Positions 13,514-24,400 of a stretch of 64,000 bases of DNA are shown here, piece by piece. The position numbers and the translations under genes were made by a program. Below the pieces are notes generated by a model. The model was given only the letters and a program-made list of their open reading frames with translations. It did not search any database and had not been told where the DNA came from. The stretch comes from Eopsaltria australis (taxonomy: Eukaryota > Chordata > Aves > Passeriformes > Petroicidae), in contig JAVTVJ010000660.1 of NCBI GenBank assembly GCA_034509425.1, forward strand, positions 868,001-932,000, read 5' to 3'. Each line of letters starts with the position of its first letter. The first letter of the stretch is position 1.

Positions 13514-14479
13514 CTTAGAGAAAAATAATGTGAACAGTTATTAAACCGAGCAAATCGCTCAAACTGGGGCAGATGCTTAATCCTGACAGTTTACAGGACA
13601 TCCAATGGCATCACGTGGACTCACAGATTCATTCCAGGAAACGTGACCAGCTGCTGCCCCAGCACAGTGAGCCACAGGGTTGGGCTCCAAGGAACTCAGC
13701 TATGCTTCCTAGACCAGGAATTGCATTTATTGAAAACCCCTCTTTTATTAAACATGGCCTTCTGATTTACATCTGCCTCATCTGTTTTGCAAAAAGCTTT
13801 GCATACAAACCACGTGGCAGCAGCAATCATTAACTGCTACACACCACTTCTCACTGCTGTCACAAGGGTCAGTTCTGCTGTTTTTATGGCTGCCAAACTC
13901 TGCTTCTTTCTGAAAACTTCCTGATTCAGTGGACTAAACTCTGACACCCAACAGAGGTCAGGGACGTAGCACTGTTTTATGGGAGCTGGTCAGGAAATGC
14001 TTTCATTTCCCAGTTCTTGGAACACACGCTGTTGCCACTGAAAGCTGGACTGACTAATACACCCTAATCTAGACTATTCGTCCACAAATTGCAGAGGCAG
14101 ACCTGACACAGAGCTCTGCTCTCATTTCTCTATCTTCAGTCCATTTCCATCACCCCTTTTTTATTGCTTCTTTTGGCTATTTCTCTATTGAATCTCAGGC
14201 AGCTTTTTATTCTCGCAGTAAACAGCTGAGTAATTCTGGAGTCACTCTGACAGTGGGATCCATGAGACTTGTTACGTTTTATAGTGCACAAGGGGATTTC
14301 TGTATTTGTGTGTTCAGTAGCAAAACCAAAGCAGTGACTGCACATTCATGCTCCCAGGAGCAACCCGTGGATTAACAGCATTTTTAATAGCTGCACATAA
14401 CACATTTGAAGCTGTTCTGAGGGCAGGAAGAGAAAAACAATCACAAATTGCAGGAGAAATTACTGAACGTTGAGCTTCA

Positions 14480-14672
14480 GCAACTACAGCCCATGTTCAA
14501 TGCTGCTTCCAAGACTAAAAGACATTGATTTTCCTTTCCAATTTCAGGCCTATGCTTATGGACCAGATGCCCTTCAAAAGTCCTTAGTCGTATTTGTGCT
14601 CCAAAAAGTGGATCCAAAGCCCACAGGGGCCAGTCTAAAGTCTCTGCTGAGGCTGGAGGACACATTGTGACT
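14480..14672 (-). CDS. Candidate exon of the unnamed minus-strand gene
   Basis: After an acceptor-like agttctaatttgcag on the minus strand, a frame of about 60 codons stays open and reads like protein (SAETLDWPLWALDPLFGAQI, then RTFEGHLVHKHRPEIG). No clear donor was found before the stop. The plus strand is also open here after a good acceptor (cctttccaatttcag at about 14,549), so strand assignment is not secure. Confidence 0.25.
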
Positions 14673-15272
14673 GCAAATTAGAACTGGAGCAAGACATGGG
14701 AGGAGAAATGGTCGTGAAAACTGATGGAGTGACACGGGAAGGCAGGTCCCAGGACTTCAGCTACTTCAGCACCTGTAATTACTGCCCTGTAACAGTCCCA
14801 AAACACATCCCCACCCCACCACCTGGATTACAAGTCCCAGCTTTTCTGTACTGGCTCAGAACAGTGAACAGTTCACATGGCACATGCAACAGCCAGAGAT
14901 CCAAAACTGTACCAACCTTGACAAAGATGGTCCAGCAGTGCTACCCCACTGTCATGTTCGAGCCAGACGGGACATTGGGATCAGAAACCTGAAATCAGAG
15001 TGGTTTTCATCAGCAGCCTGGCCAGGTGTCCCCAAAAAAACAGATACTGCAATCACACTGTTTCTAAAAAAAAGGTTAATGACACTAAATTGGTAATTTC
15101 TAAACTTTATGTTAGCTCTGGTTGTGCTGTTTATGAATAAAGTGAAGAAAAAAATGCTGATGGCTCCCCATCCTTTTACATTTTCCCCCACAGAAAGGTA
15201 TTCATTATGCTGCTTGTCTGGATATGGGTTAAATTAGCCAGTAATGAACTGATTCTACAGATAAAGTCACTT

Positions 15273-15278
15273 TTTATT
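15273..15278 (-). promoter_or_regulatory. Possible polyadenylation signal
   Basis: AATAAA on the minus strand, about 8 bases beyond the stop codon at 15,288-15,286. If it is used, the unnamed gene has a short isoform ending here. The candidate exons at 14.6, 13.5 and 12.4 kb would then belong to a longer isoform or to another gene. Confidence 0.35.
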
Positions 15279-15285
15279 AAGAAAC

Positions 15286-17504
15286 TCATTTAAAAATCAG
15301 GAGGTCCTTTAGACAGCTCAAGTGACCTTTATCAGCAGGCACCAACTCAGCATTTTTCTCGGAAAGAAAGAGCTCATTATCCACACACTCCTCTGGAATC
15401 TCCAAGCAGAATACAGCAGTTCCAGAGTCCATCCCAAGCTGAAGCTTAGGGAGACTCACTTTGCATTTATTAGGCAAGATTTGACTTTCTAGAAGGAGGA
15501 GAGTCCCTGACAGTGGCTTTGGCAAGCACAGGCACCAAAGAGAGCACACAGGTGCTATTTCAGGAGCGCTGCAAGGCTCCCTCCCCCAGTTATTTGGCTG
15601 GTGAGTTGGCCTCTCATCATGCAGTGACTTTCCTAACAGACTCTGCAACTCTGTGATGCAATTATTAATCCAGTCCCACTGCCTGGCCAATGTCCCTCGG
15701 TGATCACAGCTTTTGGCAAAGGGGGACAAAGGTGTTGTTAACTACAGCACTGGAGCCCCACGGCAAATTCGTTACAAAGGGTGAAATGGTCTTTACTTCT
15801 CTCTACACCCAAATTTTCTGCTTCTGGGTTTTCAGGTGTTTAAGTAGAATTTATAGCAAGACTTTTAACCAATATTATACCTGATTCTCCTGACTGCACT
15901 GCTACACAGTAAACTGAACACTTGGCTGCCTGTCATGGGCACATGGAATGAGTTCAAGACGAGGTCGAGTGACAAACACATCTTGGCATGGCCCAAACGT
16001 CGGGCTGAAAGCATCAACTAATAAAATGAGATGATGATTCTTACTTCTCATGACCTGTAAAGACAGACTGAATCACCATACAAAAAATGTTACAATATCC
16101 TGAAGAGAAAACTCCAAGCAAGTGGTTATGAAACCTCTTGGATTCTGAGAAGGCAGGACTGAACATGCCAAAACATGAAGGTACTTCAAAGAGACTGAGG
16201 TAAGATCAGTTTAATGATCAAATCAGCTGAAGTAAGAGGGTTTCTCAAGTCTGATGGTTAAAAATACTTTAGGGATGCAAATACCAATTACTGGTGTGCA
16301 GAGCTCAGGTAAGGCCACTTCTGGAGCACAGGAAAACAAAGTGAAACTTTGAGTGATTTTATACTGAACGCATTATACATTTCTGGAATGATGATACATT
16401 TCTGTTAGCACAACCAGTGATGAGGCTTCTGGACCTGCTATCTTACCTGCCACTTCAAGAACTGTCTCTAAACCTTTCCAAAAAATAAACAACCCCAAGA
16501 AAACCCCATATTCACTTTCTCTGCCTGTAGGTACGTGCAATCTACATCAAACAGCTCAAATGACTTTGCTACTTGGCTCTCATCACTGTTAAGGATAGAA
16601 ATAACCAGTTTGGTTCTTTTATCTACAACTTCTTCCAGCTGCCCCTGCAGCTTGGCTGATCTCACTGAACTCCACTCATTTATAAAGAGCAACTACAAAA
16701 CAGAAAGCTCCCCAAAAAATAAAATTATGTAATGAACTCCTACCAGAAAGATCATTCCTTTCAAGCCCAAATCAAACACAAAACTCATCCCCTTTGATTC
16801 TGGCAGCAGAAGACAGCACCAAAAGATATCAAAAAGCATTTCATGTGCTGCAAATGAGTCTGTCTTGAAACAAACACCAATAAATCAGCACACACCTATT
16901 TCCATGACAGCAGAACTTACTTTAACCTGTCCTTAATTGCTTTAAGATAAGCTGAAGTAAGTCTAGACTGTCTTCTGCACAGGCTCCACTTGGTTTACAT
17001 AAACTGCTGCATTTCAGCCGTAAAATCAGAACGTGGATGTGATTATGGAAAATAAAAGAATATTGTTGTACAGCTTGCTTTGCAGAAGAGCATTTGTTAA
17101 TGATGTAAATACAGAGTTATGTTATAAACAGTGTATTTATTTTAGTAAAAGGTGACTGCTTCCCTAAACAGAACAATAATAATAATGGCACGTGGAAATC
17201 CAGTCTGAAGAATAATAGCACTCACAAGCAGCTTTGTCTGCACACGAACTCACAGTTCCTGACCCCAATAATTCACTGTTTTGATGCTCAGATCACTGCA
17301 AACACTTCTGTGAACTGAGCACTGAGGTATTTACAACCCCCAAAGCCAGGTGACAGTGAGCAGTGCAGCCTCACAGCCCCTGCACAGGGTAAACAAGGAC
17401 ACACCTGAACAGGGAAAGCTCAGCCTTCCCATTGATTCCCAGACACAACTTCCTTCCCATGGACTGTTTGTGATTGCTGCTAACGCCAGCAGGAAGGACT
17501 GGGA
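15286..17504 (-). CDS. Unnamed multi-exon protein-coding gene (core exons)
   Basis: Several minus-strand exons join with matching phase. They are 17,077-16,927 (helical, includes DSLDLLQLILKQLRT), 16,859-16,744 (AAHEMLFDIFWCC), 16,692-16,516 (QGQLEEVVDKRTKLVISI), 16,467-16,447, 16,054-15,908 (HHLILLVDAFSPTFGPCQ) and 15,741-15,460. The last has a donor (GCAAA then GTGAGT); read through instead, it reaches a stop at 15,288-15,286 followed closely by AATAAA. A possible start exon lies at 17,504-17,405 (an ATG in good context at about 17,450), but its phase does not join cleanly. The gap between 16,516 and 16,467 is only 48 nt, which is short for an intron. The product would be an alpha-helical N-terminal part followed by a beta-strand-rich segment. 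In mammals KCTD20 lies next to ETV7, but none of these peptides resembles the KCTD20 sequence as I remember it. I give no function. Confidence 0.6.
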
Positions 17505-17649
17505 CTGAGGCGAGGGTAAGGCTCTCACAGGGACCACAGCTGAACTTTCTGCCTTAAAGCCACAGCCTACAGCTACAACAGGGTTTGGGTTGCAGAAACC
17601 CTGGCAAAATAATTCAAAACACTCTCCCTACAGAGGTTCTCAGTCTCGC

Positions 17650-18425
17650 AGGTTTACAGAATCCCAGAATGGTTTGGGTGGGAAGAGACCTTAAAGCTCA
17701 TCCAGTCCCACCCCTGCCATGGGCAGGGACACCTTCCACCATCCCAGGTTGTTCCAAGCCTCATCCAGCCTGGCCTTGGACACTTCCAGGGATCCAGGGG
17801 CAGCCACAGCTGCTCTGGGCACCCTGTGCCAGGGCCTCAACACCCTCACAGGGAAGAATTTTTACCTAATATCCAATCTAAATCTGCTGTCAGTGTGAAA
17901 CCCTTTTCCTGTCATTCCAGACCCTTGTAAACAGCATTTCTCCATCCTTCTGCAGGCTCCCTTCAGCTCCTGGAAGGCCACAATAAGGTCACCCCAAAGC
18001 TTCTCTTTTCCAGCCTGAACAACCCCAAATCCCAGCCTTTCCTCACAGCAGAGCTGCTCCATCCCTCTGATCATCTTGTTGGTCTCCTCCAACAGTTCCA
18101 GGTCCTTCCTGTGCTGGACCCCAGGGCTGGAGGCAGCTCTGCAGGTGGAGTCTCTCCTGAGCAGGGCACAGGGGAAGAATCCCCCTTCCCCCCCTGGGGG
18201 ATCAGCCCAGGGCTCGGAGGGTTCTGGGTCCAACACGTGTGACATGGGCATGTCATCCCCAGGTCCTTCTCCACCTCTTCACCCCCAGCCTGGATTGATA
18301 CTGGAGGCTGACCCGATCCCGATGCAGCACCTGCACCTTGGTCTTATTAAACCTCATACCCAGGACTGTTTGCATTATTATCATCCCTTCCCTGAAGAGC
18401 CTCAGGTCACTGAGACGGCAGTAGA
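17650..18425 (-). mobile_element. CR1 LINE 3' fragment, about 775 bp
   Basis: Starts with the CR1 end in reverse (cccagaatggtttgggtggg), then the block ccatgggcagggacaccttcc, the cacttccagggatcc block and ctgtgccagggcctcaacac. It continues through the ttccagcctgaacaaccccaa and gcagagctgctcc blocks, to the aggctgacccgatcccgatgcag region. It is the longest CR1 copy in the window and lies in an intron of the minus-strand gene. Its open frames are remnants or noise. Confidence 0.85.
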
Positions 18426-18498
18426 GGGACAGGCAGGATCACAGCTGACACAAAAATGTGCCTCAAAGCAGAGGTGGGCTGAGGTCTCACCTACTCAC

Positions 18499-18552
18499 AC
18501 ATTTAGGGGAAAACCCCTTAGAAACTCCTGCTCCTTTCAAAGCACAATGGGG
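18499..18552 (-). other. 54-bp exon, probably 5' non-coding, of the minus-strand gene
   Basis: The minus strand has a very strong polypyrimidine tract and acceptor (ttcctcccttccttctag), 54 bases, then a donor (AAATGT then GTGAGTAG). One frame is open throughout but contains no ATG, so it is probably 5' UTR. It fits between the promoter-proximal exon ending at 19,477 and the coding exons below 17.5 kb. Confidence 0.5.
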
Positions 18553-18599
18553 CTAGAAGGAAGGGAGGAAAAGGAAGGTTAGCTCAAGCCTAAAAACAC

Positions 18600-19440
18600 G
18601 CTTAAGAATAACACTGCACCAGCCTCCAGCCCCAGAACTGGCGTAGGAGGGCGGTGTGTGACCAACCAGCACCCCGAGGGGAGCCTGGTTCCATTCTGGG
18701 GACGGTGGGCACAGCAGCAGCCTCTCCACAGGACACTGGGCACAGTCCCGGGCTCACACACAGCCCAGGAAAAGGCGAACATGTCAGGAACATGAAAACA
18801 CAGTGCTAACCTCGGGATAACAGCCCCAGCCCCCTGCCAAACACTGTAGGAGACACTCCACAGACCCCCTTTCCAAGGAAACACCAAAAAGGTGGCAGCA
18901 CCCCCATCCCCACAGATGCTCCCTGTCAGTGCACACGAGGTGCTGCCCCCAAACACCCTCGGAGCAGCCTTCAAAGCTCCCCAGGCCCCTCCAAAGCACA
19001 TTCACAACAACAGAGTCAGCTGTGACCCCCCAAGACACCCCCTCAGCCCACTCCAGCATATCCCTGTGACCCCCAGCCACCCCCTCAGCCCCACACCCCC
19101 AGTGACCCCCCAGTCACCCCCTCACACTCTCTTCCACATCCCCTGTAATCCCCAGATAACCCCCGATCCCCCACCAAAGCCCATTCACAACAAGGGAGCC
19201 TCCTGTGATCCCCCAGTCCCTCCCCCACGTTTCCTGTGACCCCCAGGCCCCTCTCGGCCCCTCAGCCCCTCAGTGCCCGCTGGGCCGGGAAAGCCCCCCC
19301 CACGCAACCCCCTTTTCCGGACACATAGCGCACCGCGGGCGCCCCCAGGCCCGTAACCGCCCTCAAAGTACAGAGAGGGCCGAGAAGAGCCCCAGAAGCT
19401 CAGAGGGGACCGGGAAGGGGCTCCCAAAACCCCAGAGGGT
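18600..19440. other. C-rich first-intron sequence
   Basis: No gene seen. The plus strand carries loose repeats of cccctcagcccac/gaccccccagtcaccc type from about 19,020 to 19,150. This would be intron 1 of the minus-strand gene. Confidence 0.4.
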
Positions 19441-19476
19441 CCCGAAGTGCCCCCCGCCCTCTGAGGCCGCACTCAC

Positions 19477-19640
19477 CGCGTCCCCGCCGCGGCCGCTCCC
19501 TCAGGCGGGCGGTGGGCGGGGCCCCGCGCCGAGCCCCGCCCACCGCCCACGCAGCCACGCGATTGGATCCGCTCTATGATTGACTTCCCGATTGACCAAT
19601 GAGAATCGAGGGAGCGTGAGGGGGCGGGGCGCCAGGGACC
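19477..19640 (-). promoter_or_regulatory. CpG-island promoter and first exon of the minus-strand gene
   Basis: The minus strand shows a consensus 5' splice site (GACGCG then GTGAGTGC) ending an exon at 19,477. Upstream of it are two CCAAT-type boxes (reverse orientation at 19,562-19,566, forward at 19,596-19,600) and a GC box (19,621-19,631). The spacing suits a start of transcription at roughly 19,480-19,540 running leftward. The surrounding 19.3-19.7 kb is CpG-rich. Confidence 0.6.
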
Positions 19641-19660
19641 GGAGCCCGCGGGCAGCGGAG

Positions 19661-20150
19661 CCCGCCCAGTCCGGCCCAGTCCCCTCCCAGTCCGGCCCAG
19701 TCCCCTCCCAGTACAGACCAGTCCCCGCCCAGTCCGGCCCAGTCCCCTCCCAGTCCGGCCCAGTCCCCTCCCAGTCCGGCCCAGTCCCCTCCCAGTACAG
19801 ACCAGTCCCCGCCCAGTACGGCCCAGTCCCCGCCCAGTCCGGCCCAGTCCCCTCCCAGTACGGCCCAGTCCCCGCCCAGTACGGCCCAGTCCCCGCCCAG
19901 TACGGCCCAGTCCCCGCCCAGTACGGCCCAGTCCCCGCCCAGTACGGCCCAGTCCCCGCCCAGTCCGGCCCAGTCCCCTCCCAGTACAGCCCAGTCCCCG
20001 CCCAGTCCGGCCCAGTCCCCTCCCAGTCCGGCCCAGTCCCCTCCCAGTACAGCCCAGTCCCCTCCCAGTACAGCCCAGTCCCCTCCCAGTACGGCCCAGT
20101 CCCCTCCCAATACAGCCCAATCCCCTCCCAGTGCAGCCCAGTGTCCTGCC
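19661..20150. repeat. 21-bp minisatellite, about 22 copies
   Basis: Tandem units of cccagtccggcccagtcccct and its variants (accg, tacg, taca, cccg). Looser cccagt-type repeats continue to about 20,650. On the minus strand every unit carries several runs of three or four G. Because the period is divisible by three, the strand reads open for over 200-300 codons (WEGTGPD-type repeats). I regard those frames as artefacts. Confidence 0.95.
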
Positions 20151-20824
20151 AGTCCGCTCCCACAGCCCTTTTTGTCCCTAAAATTGCCTCCCAGTCCCAT
20201 CCAGTCCCCTCCAAGTCTATGCCAGTCGCCTCCCAGTCCATCCCCGTGTATCCCAGTCTATCCCAGTGCCCCGCAGTGGTTCCCAGTGCCCTTCCAGTGC
20301 CCCTTTTGTTCCTAAAAGTATTATTTTTGTCCCTCCCAGTCCCATCCAATCCTGTCCTGGCGCCTCCCAGTCTATCCCAGTGCCTTAACAGTGCACTCCC
20401 AGTGCCCTTCTTGTCCGTCAAAGCGCCTCTCAGTCCTTCCCAGGCCCGTCCAATCCCTCCCAAATCCCATTCAATCCCCTCCATCCCCGTCACTCCCAGC
20501 TCATCCCAGTCTATCCCAGTGTCCTCCAAGTCTATTCCAGTTACTCCCAGTCCATCCCGGTGCCACCCCAGTCTCTCTTAGTCCCCTCCCGGTGCCCCCT
20601 TTGTTCCTAAAAGTGTCCTTTTTGTCCTTCCCAGTCCCTTCAAAGCCAATACAATCCTCTCCCAGCACCCCAGAGCCTCCCAGTCACCCCACAACGTGTC
20701 TGTCTACACATCACAGGGTGTGCGAGGGGGCAGGTGGGCTCATTCCAGGTGTGCACCCACCAGGTGGGCTCATTCCAGGTGCGCATCCACCTCCCGGTGC
20801 TCCGGGATCGCTGCGCAGCTTCTC
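20151..20824. repeat. Degenerate cccagt-rich repeat tail
   Basis: Older, decayed copies of the neighbouring minisatellite (cccagtctatcccagtgcc and similar, with recurrent tttgttcctaaaagt). A 27-bp direct repeat, caggtgggctcattccaggtg, occurs at about 20,731 and 20,761. No gene seen. Confidence 0.7.
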
Positions 20825-20935
20825 CCCCATCCCATCCCATCCCATCCCATCCCATCCCATCCCATCCCATCCCATCCCATCCCATCCCATCCCATCCCAT
20901 CCCATCCCATCCCATCCCATCCCATCCCATCCCGC
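20825..20935. repeat. CCCAT pentanucleotide microsatellite
   Basis: About 21 perfect copies of cccat in a row. It lies about 530 bp upstream of the ETV7 start codon. Confidence 0.97.
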
Positions 20936-21044
20936 CCCGCCCGCGGCCGCGCCCGGCGGAGAAAAAGGATGAACCCCGATCCTGGAGCTGCTCCCGGCGT
21001 GTCCCGGGATCCCTCCGTGCTCCGGCCGCGTGTCCGCGCTCAGC

Positions 21045-21198
21045 CCGGCCGGGATCCCGGCTCACGGAGGTTTCCCGGCCGGGATCCCGGCTCACGGAGG
21101 TTTCCCGGCCGGGATCCCGGCTCACGGAGGTTTCCCGGCCGGGATCCCGGCTCACGGAGGTTTCCCGGCCGGGATCCCGGCTCACGGAGGTTTCCCGG
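21045..21198. repeat. 30-bp minisatellite, about 5 copies
   Basis: Five near-perfect copies of a 30-bp unit that begins ccggccgggatcccggctca and ends cggaggtttc. Each contains a near-palindrome around gggatccc. It sits about 270-420 bp before the ETV7 start codon inside the CpG island. Confidence 0.95.
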
Positions 21199-21199
21199 T

Positions 21200-21468
21200 G
21201 CTGTCCCGGCCGCGGGCGGAGCGCGATCCGCGGGGCGAGCGCGGGGTCACGGCCCCGGCAGGGGCGGGGGGAGAACGAGCCGGCCCCGGGCGCTGCCCCC
21301 GGCTCTCTGCAGCCTCCCGAGGCTCCGGTTCGTTTCGTTTCGTTTCGTTTTCATTTTCCGCACGGATCGCGCCGCGGCGGGGACGGGAGCTGAGCGCTGC
21401 GGACGCCTCGGCAGCGCCGGGCTCCGGCTCGCAGCGGGGCGGGGAGCGGCCGCCCACGGGCACCGGCC
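21200..21468 (+). promoter_or_regulatory. ETV7: ETV7 CpG-island promoter and 5' UTR
   Basis: Very GC-rich sequence with many CpGs, GC boxes (ggcggggggag, gcggggcggggagcgg) and a short cgttt pentamer repeat at about 21,329-21,348. No TATA box is seen. The start codon at 21,469 follows a GC-rich leader with a good context (ccggccATGc). Confidence 0.65.
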
Positions 21469-24400
21469 ATGCAGGTACGCTCCTTGTCCTCCCTCCTCCC
21501 CGGCCCTCCCGGGATTTCTGCCCCTTGGTTAGGGCTGCAAGTTCATGCCCTGGGGGTGACCCCCTAGCCCACCTCCAAATGGCCTCGCAAAGCCCGGAGC
21601 AGCCGGGGGTTTCTGTTCCCACCCGTTTGGTTCTGAGCAAAAAGCTGCTCTCACACATCTGGGGGTTCCTTTTCACCCCTCTTTTTCTGACATTCCCACT
21701 CGAACACCCCTGAGGACTGTATTTCCTCTTGAAGCAAAGAAAAGCCATCTTAGAAATGCCTGAAACCGGCTAAGCAGGGATAAAAGCGAGAACATACAAT
21801 CAGTATAACCTCATAAAAATTCAGAATGTGTCTCAAGGCCTAGAAATATTTAGGAGCAAGAAAAATACCAGATTTGATCTGGCCTAACTGTAAATCTCGT
21901 TGGTCAGAGAGTCACACTGATGGGAGAAAATTAAAATAACTTCTAGATAGTTCTAGACAAAATACACTGCTAATTTCTTTCACTTTTATTTTCCCCATAG
22001 CTAATTGCTTAGAGTGAATCTGAAAGACAGTTTGCATTGCTGCCAAGCCTGCTCAGAGTTGATTCTGGACTCTCACTGCTCTCCTCATGCAGTGTCACGC
22101 AGTGCCTGCTTTGTTAAACACAACCCAGTGGCAGCCAGTGCCCACCAAATTGTCCTTCTGCTGAAGAACCCCCCTCACCTTCCCAGGGAAGCAATTTTCC
22201 CTGGAGTGATGCTCCTGTCTCCTGTTCACCTGATTTTGGGAGCTTCAGCTTTGCGTTTAAGATGTGTCCAACTCCCATCTCCTCACCCCTGAATTTCAGA
22301 GGGCTCAGCTCCTCTGCCTGCACACACAGATGAGGGGTGGCTGCTCTAAATCACCTGCAAAAGCCTGCCTGAGCCTGAAGTGCTCAGAGTTGGTAACTGC
22401 TTCAGAAAATACCGTTTGACAGCAAAATTGTTAATTTTCCAGTGAGTGAAGCTGAGAAATTGCCGGGATTCACATTAATAGGTTTTTAAGGGGAAACATT
22501 ATCTGCTTGGCTGCCAGTAATATTTCAAGATCTAGATGGGGCTGGAAGCAGGATCTGAGCTCCCTTCTGGCTCACAGGCCCTGGCTGAGGAGGAAAAGTA
22601 ATTCTTGAGGGGCCAGAGCTCTGGGGCCAGCGAGCAAGAGGAGCTTGCATCCCCCTAAACCATGGGATGGCCATTTCCACTTCTGCCCAAATGATCAGTG
22701 GGGATAGAGTGAGAGATCTCTCTCCATATGGTGTCTTTAAGACAAAATGAAAGCACTATTGCCAGCTTTATTTTCACAGCTCTAAAGGACTGAAGTGCTC
22801 TCCTAAAACCTTGAGCATCCAACGAGCCCCTGAGGATCCTGCAGGATCAGGGAGCCAGCACAGGCACTGCAGGCTCTGCCAGTCTTGGCTTCATCTCCTG
22901 CTTCCCTGCTGCCATGGGGAGTGGGGATGGATAACCCTCATCCAGAGCCTGAATGAGGGCAGGTCCCTCTGCTAAAGAGCTGGAGGAAGAGGGATCTCTA
23001 TTAATGCTGATTTGGGCAACCAGAGACTCATCCTGAGGGTGGGATGAGGAGGAGTGTGAGGAAGAGCTGCAGGCAGCACATCCCATCACACTGCTGTGAG
23101 AAACCAGTTAGGAAATACTGGAGCAAGTGGAGGCATCTCCGAAGCAAAAACAGGACCAGAGCTGGGAATTTCCCCCCACTCACTGATGGATCTGATCTTT
23201 TCTCCAGGGCAAAGTGGCCATCAGCTCTTCCAGCCCCGTGGTGGCAGTGTCCTTGCCACCTCCATCCCAGGCCAGACCCTCACCCATCAGCACTGGGGAG
23301 ATCTTCAAGCTTCCAGGGAGGCTGAGTGAGTACAGGTTAAGCAAGTCAGTGCTGCTCAGAAGGGAGTTCCCGTGGGAGGGACAGGGTGGGTAGAGCCATG
23401 GTGTCCCACCCAGGGACCATTCCCTGCTGGCAAGGGGGACAAGGTGTGCTCACGGTTCATTTTTTCTCTTGGTGGTGTTTTTGACCTGTGAATGCTTACT
23501 ATAGAGGGAAAGCTGGGGGATGGAGGAGAAGCCCCACTCTGTCACTCGGCAGTTTTGAGGAGTGTTCCAGAGGCTGCTCCTGGTTTCAGGAATCCAGCCC
23601 TCGCTGTGGAGCAAGGAGGACGTGCTCCACTGGCTCCGGTGGGCTGAGATGGAATATTCCCTGCGGCCGGCCGACGAGGGCAAGTTCGAAATGAACGGCA
23701 AAGCCTTGTGCATCCTCACCAAGGATGACTTCAGACACCGAGCTCCCAGCTCAGGTGAGAGCCAGGGCAAGGGTTTGTGAGCATCACCCCAGCACAGGCT
23801 GGGCTCTGCTGAGAGGGCTCGGTGGCTCCCAGCAGAGCAGGTTTTGTGCTGGAGGTGAGGACAGCTCTTCCTTACTCGGGTCCATCTGGACTGCAAATAC
23901 TTTGGGACGGGGAATAACCCCACACTCTGCAGTCCAGGATCTCAGCAACATTACCTGAGAGAGGCTGTTATCCAAAGTCACCTGAGCAGAGTTTCCTTCC
24001 CTGCAGGGGATGTGCTTATGAAATACTGCAGTTCATCAAGACTCAGAGAAGAGCTCTGGTGTGCAGCCCCTTACTGAACTCACCCTTCAGGAAAACCAGG
24101 AGCACAGAGGAAGGTATGGTGGGAGAAAAATGCCCTGGGAGAGTGGCTGTGCCCATCAGGCAGAACCTGCCTGCAGCTCCAGTGGGTCGCACACACCTGG
24201 GGCTTGGAGCTGAGCCTGCTGAAACCATCCCACACCACCTGAGAGAGGCAACCAGGCCCAGCAAAGTCCAGGTCCTCTGGGGAGTTTGTGCTGATGCAGC
24301 AGGTCAGAACCAGTGCCAGGCAGCACCAGGGGATCCGTGGCAAACTGGTGAGGCTATGACTCCCCTAAAAAGTCTGCCTGCAGCCTGAGGTTTGGATCAG

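Noticed and set aside
14470..14670. Plus-strand frame with a good acceptor at about 14,549
   Set aside because: The minus strand over the same bases also reads like protein and agrees with the neighbouring minus-strand exons, so I did not call a plus-strand gene.
17862..18582. Open frames of 129-168 codons near 18 kb
   Set aside because: They lie largely within a CR1 3' region and do not match the CR1 reverse transcriptase frame.
1..19476. Assigning the minus-strand gene to KCTD20 by synteny
   Set aside because: None of the exons I could read resembles KCTD20 or its BTB domain as I remember them, so position alone is not enough.
19473..20581. Long open frames on both strands (up to 342 codons) across the 21-bp minisatellite
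   Set aside because: They follow from a repeat period divisible by three and stop-free units. The translated repeats have no known fold and there are no splice or start signals.
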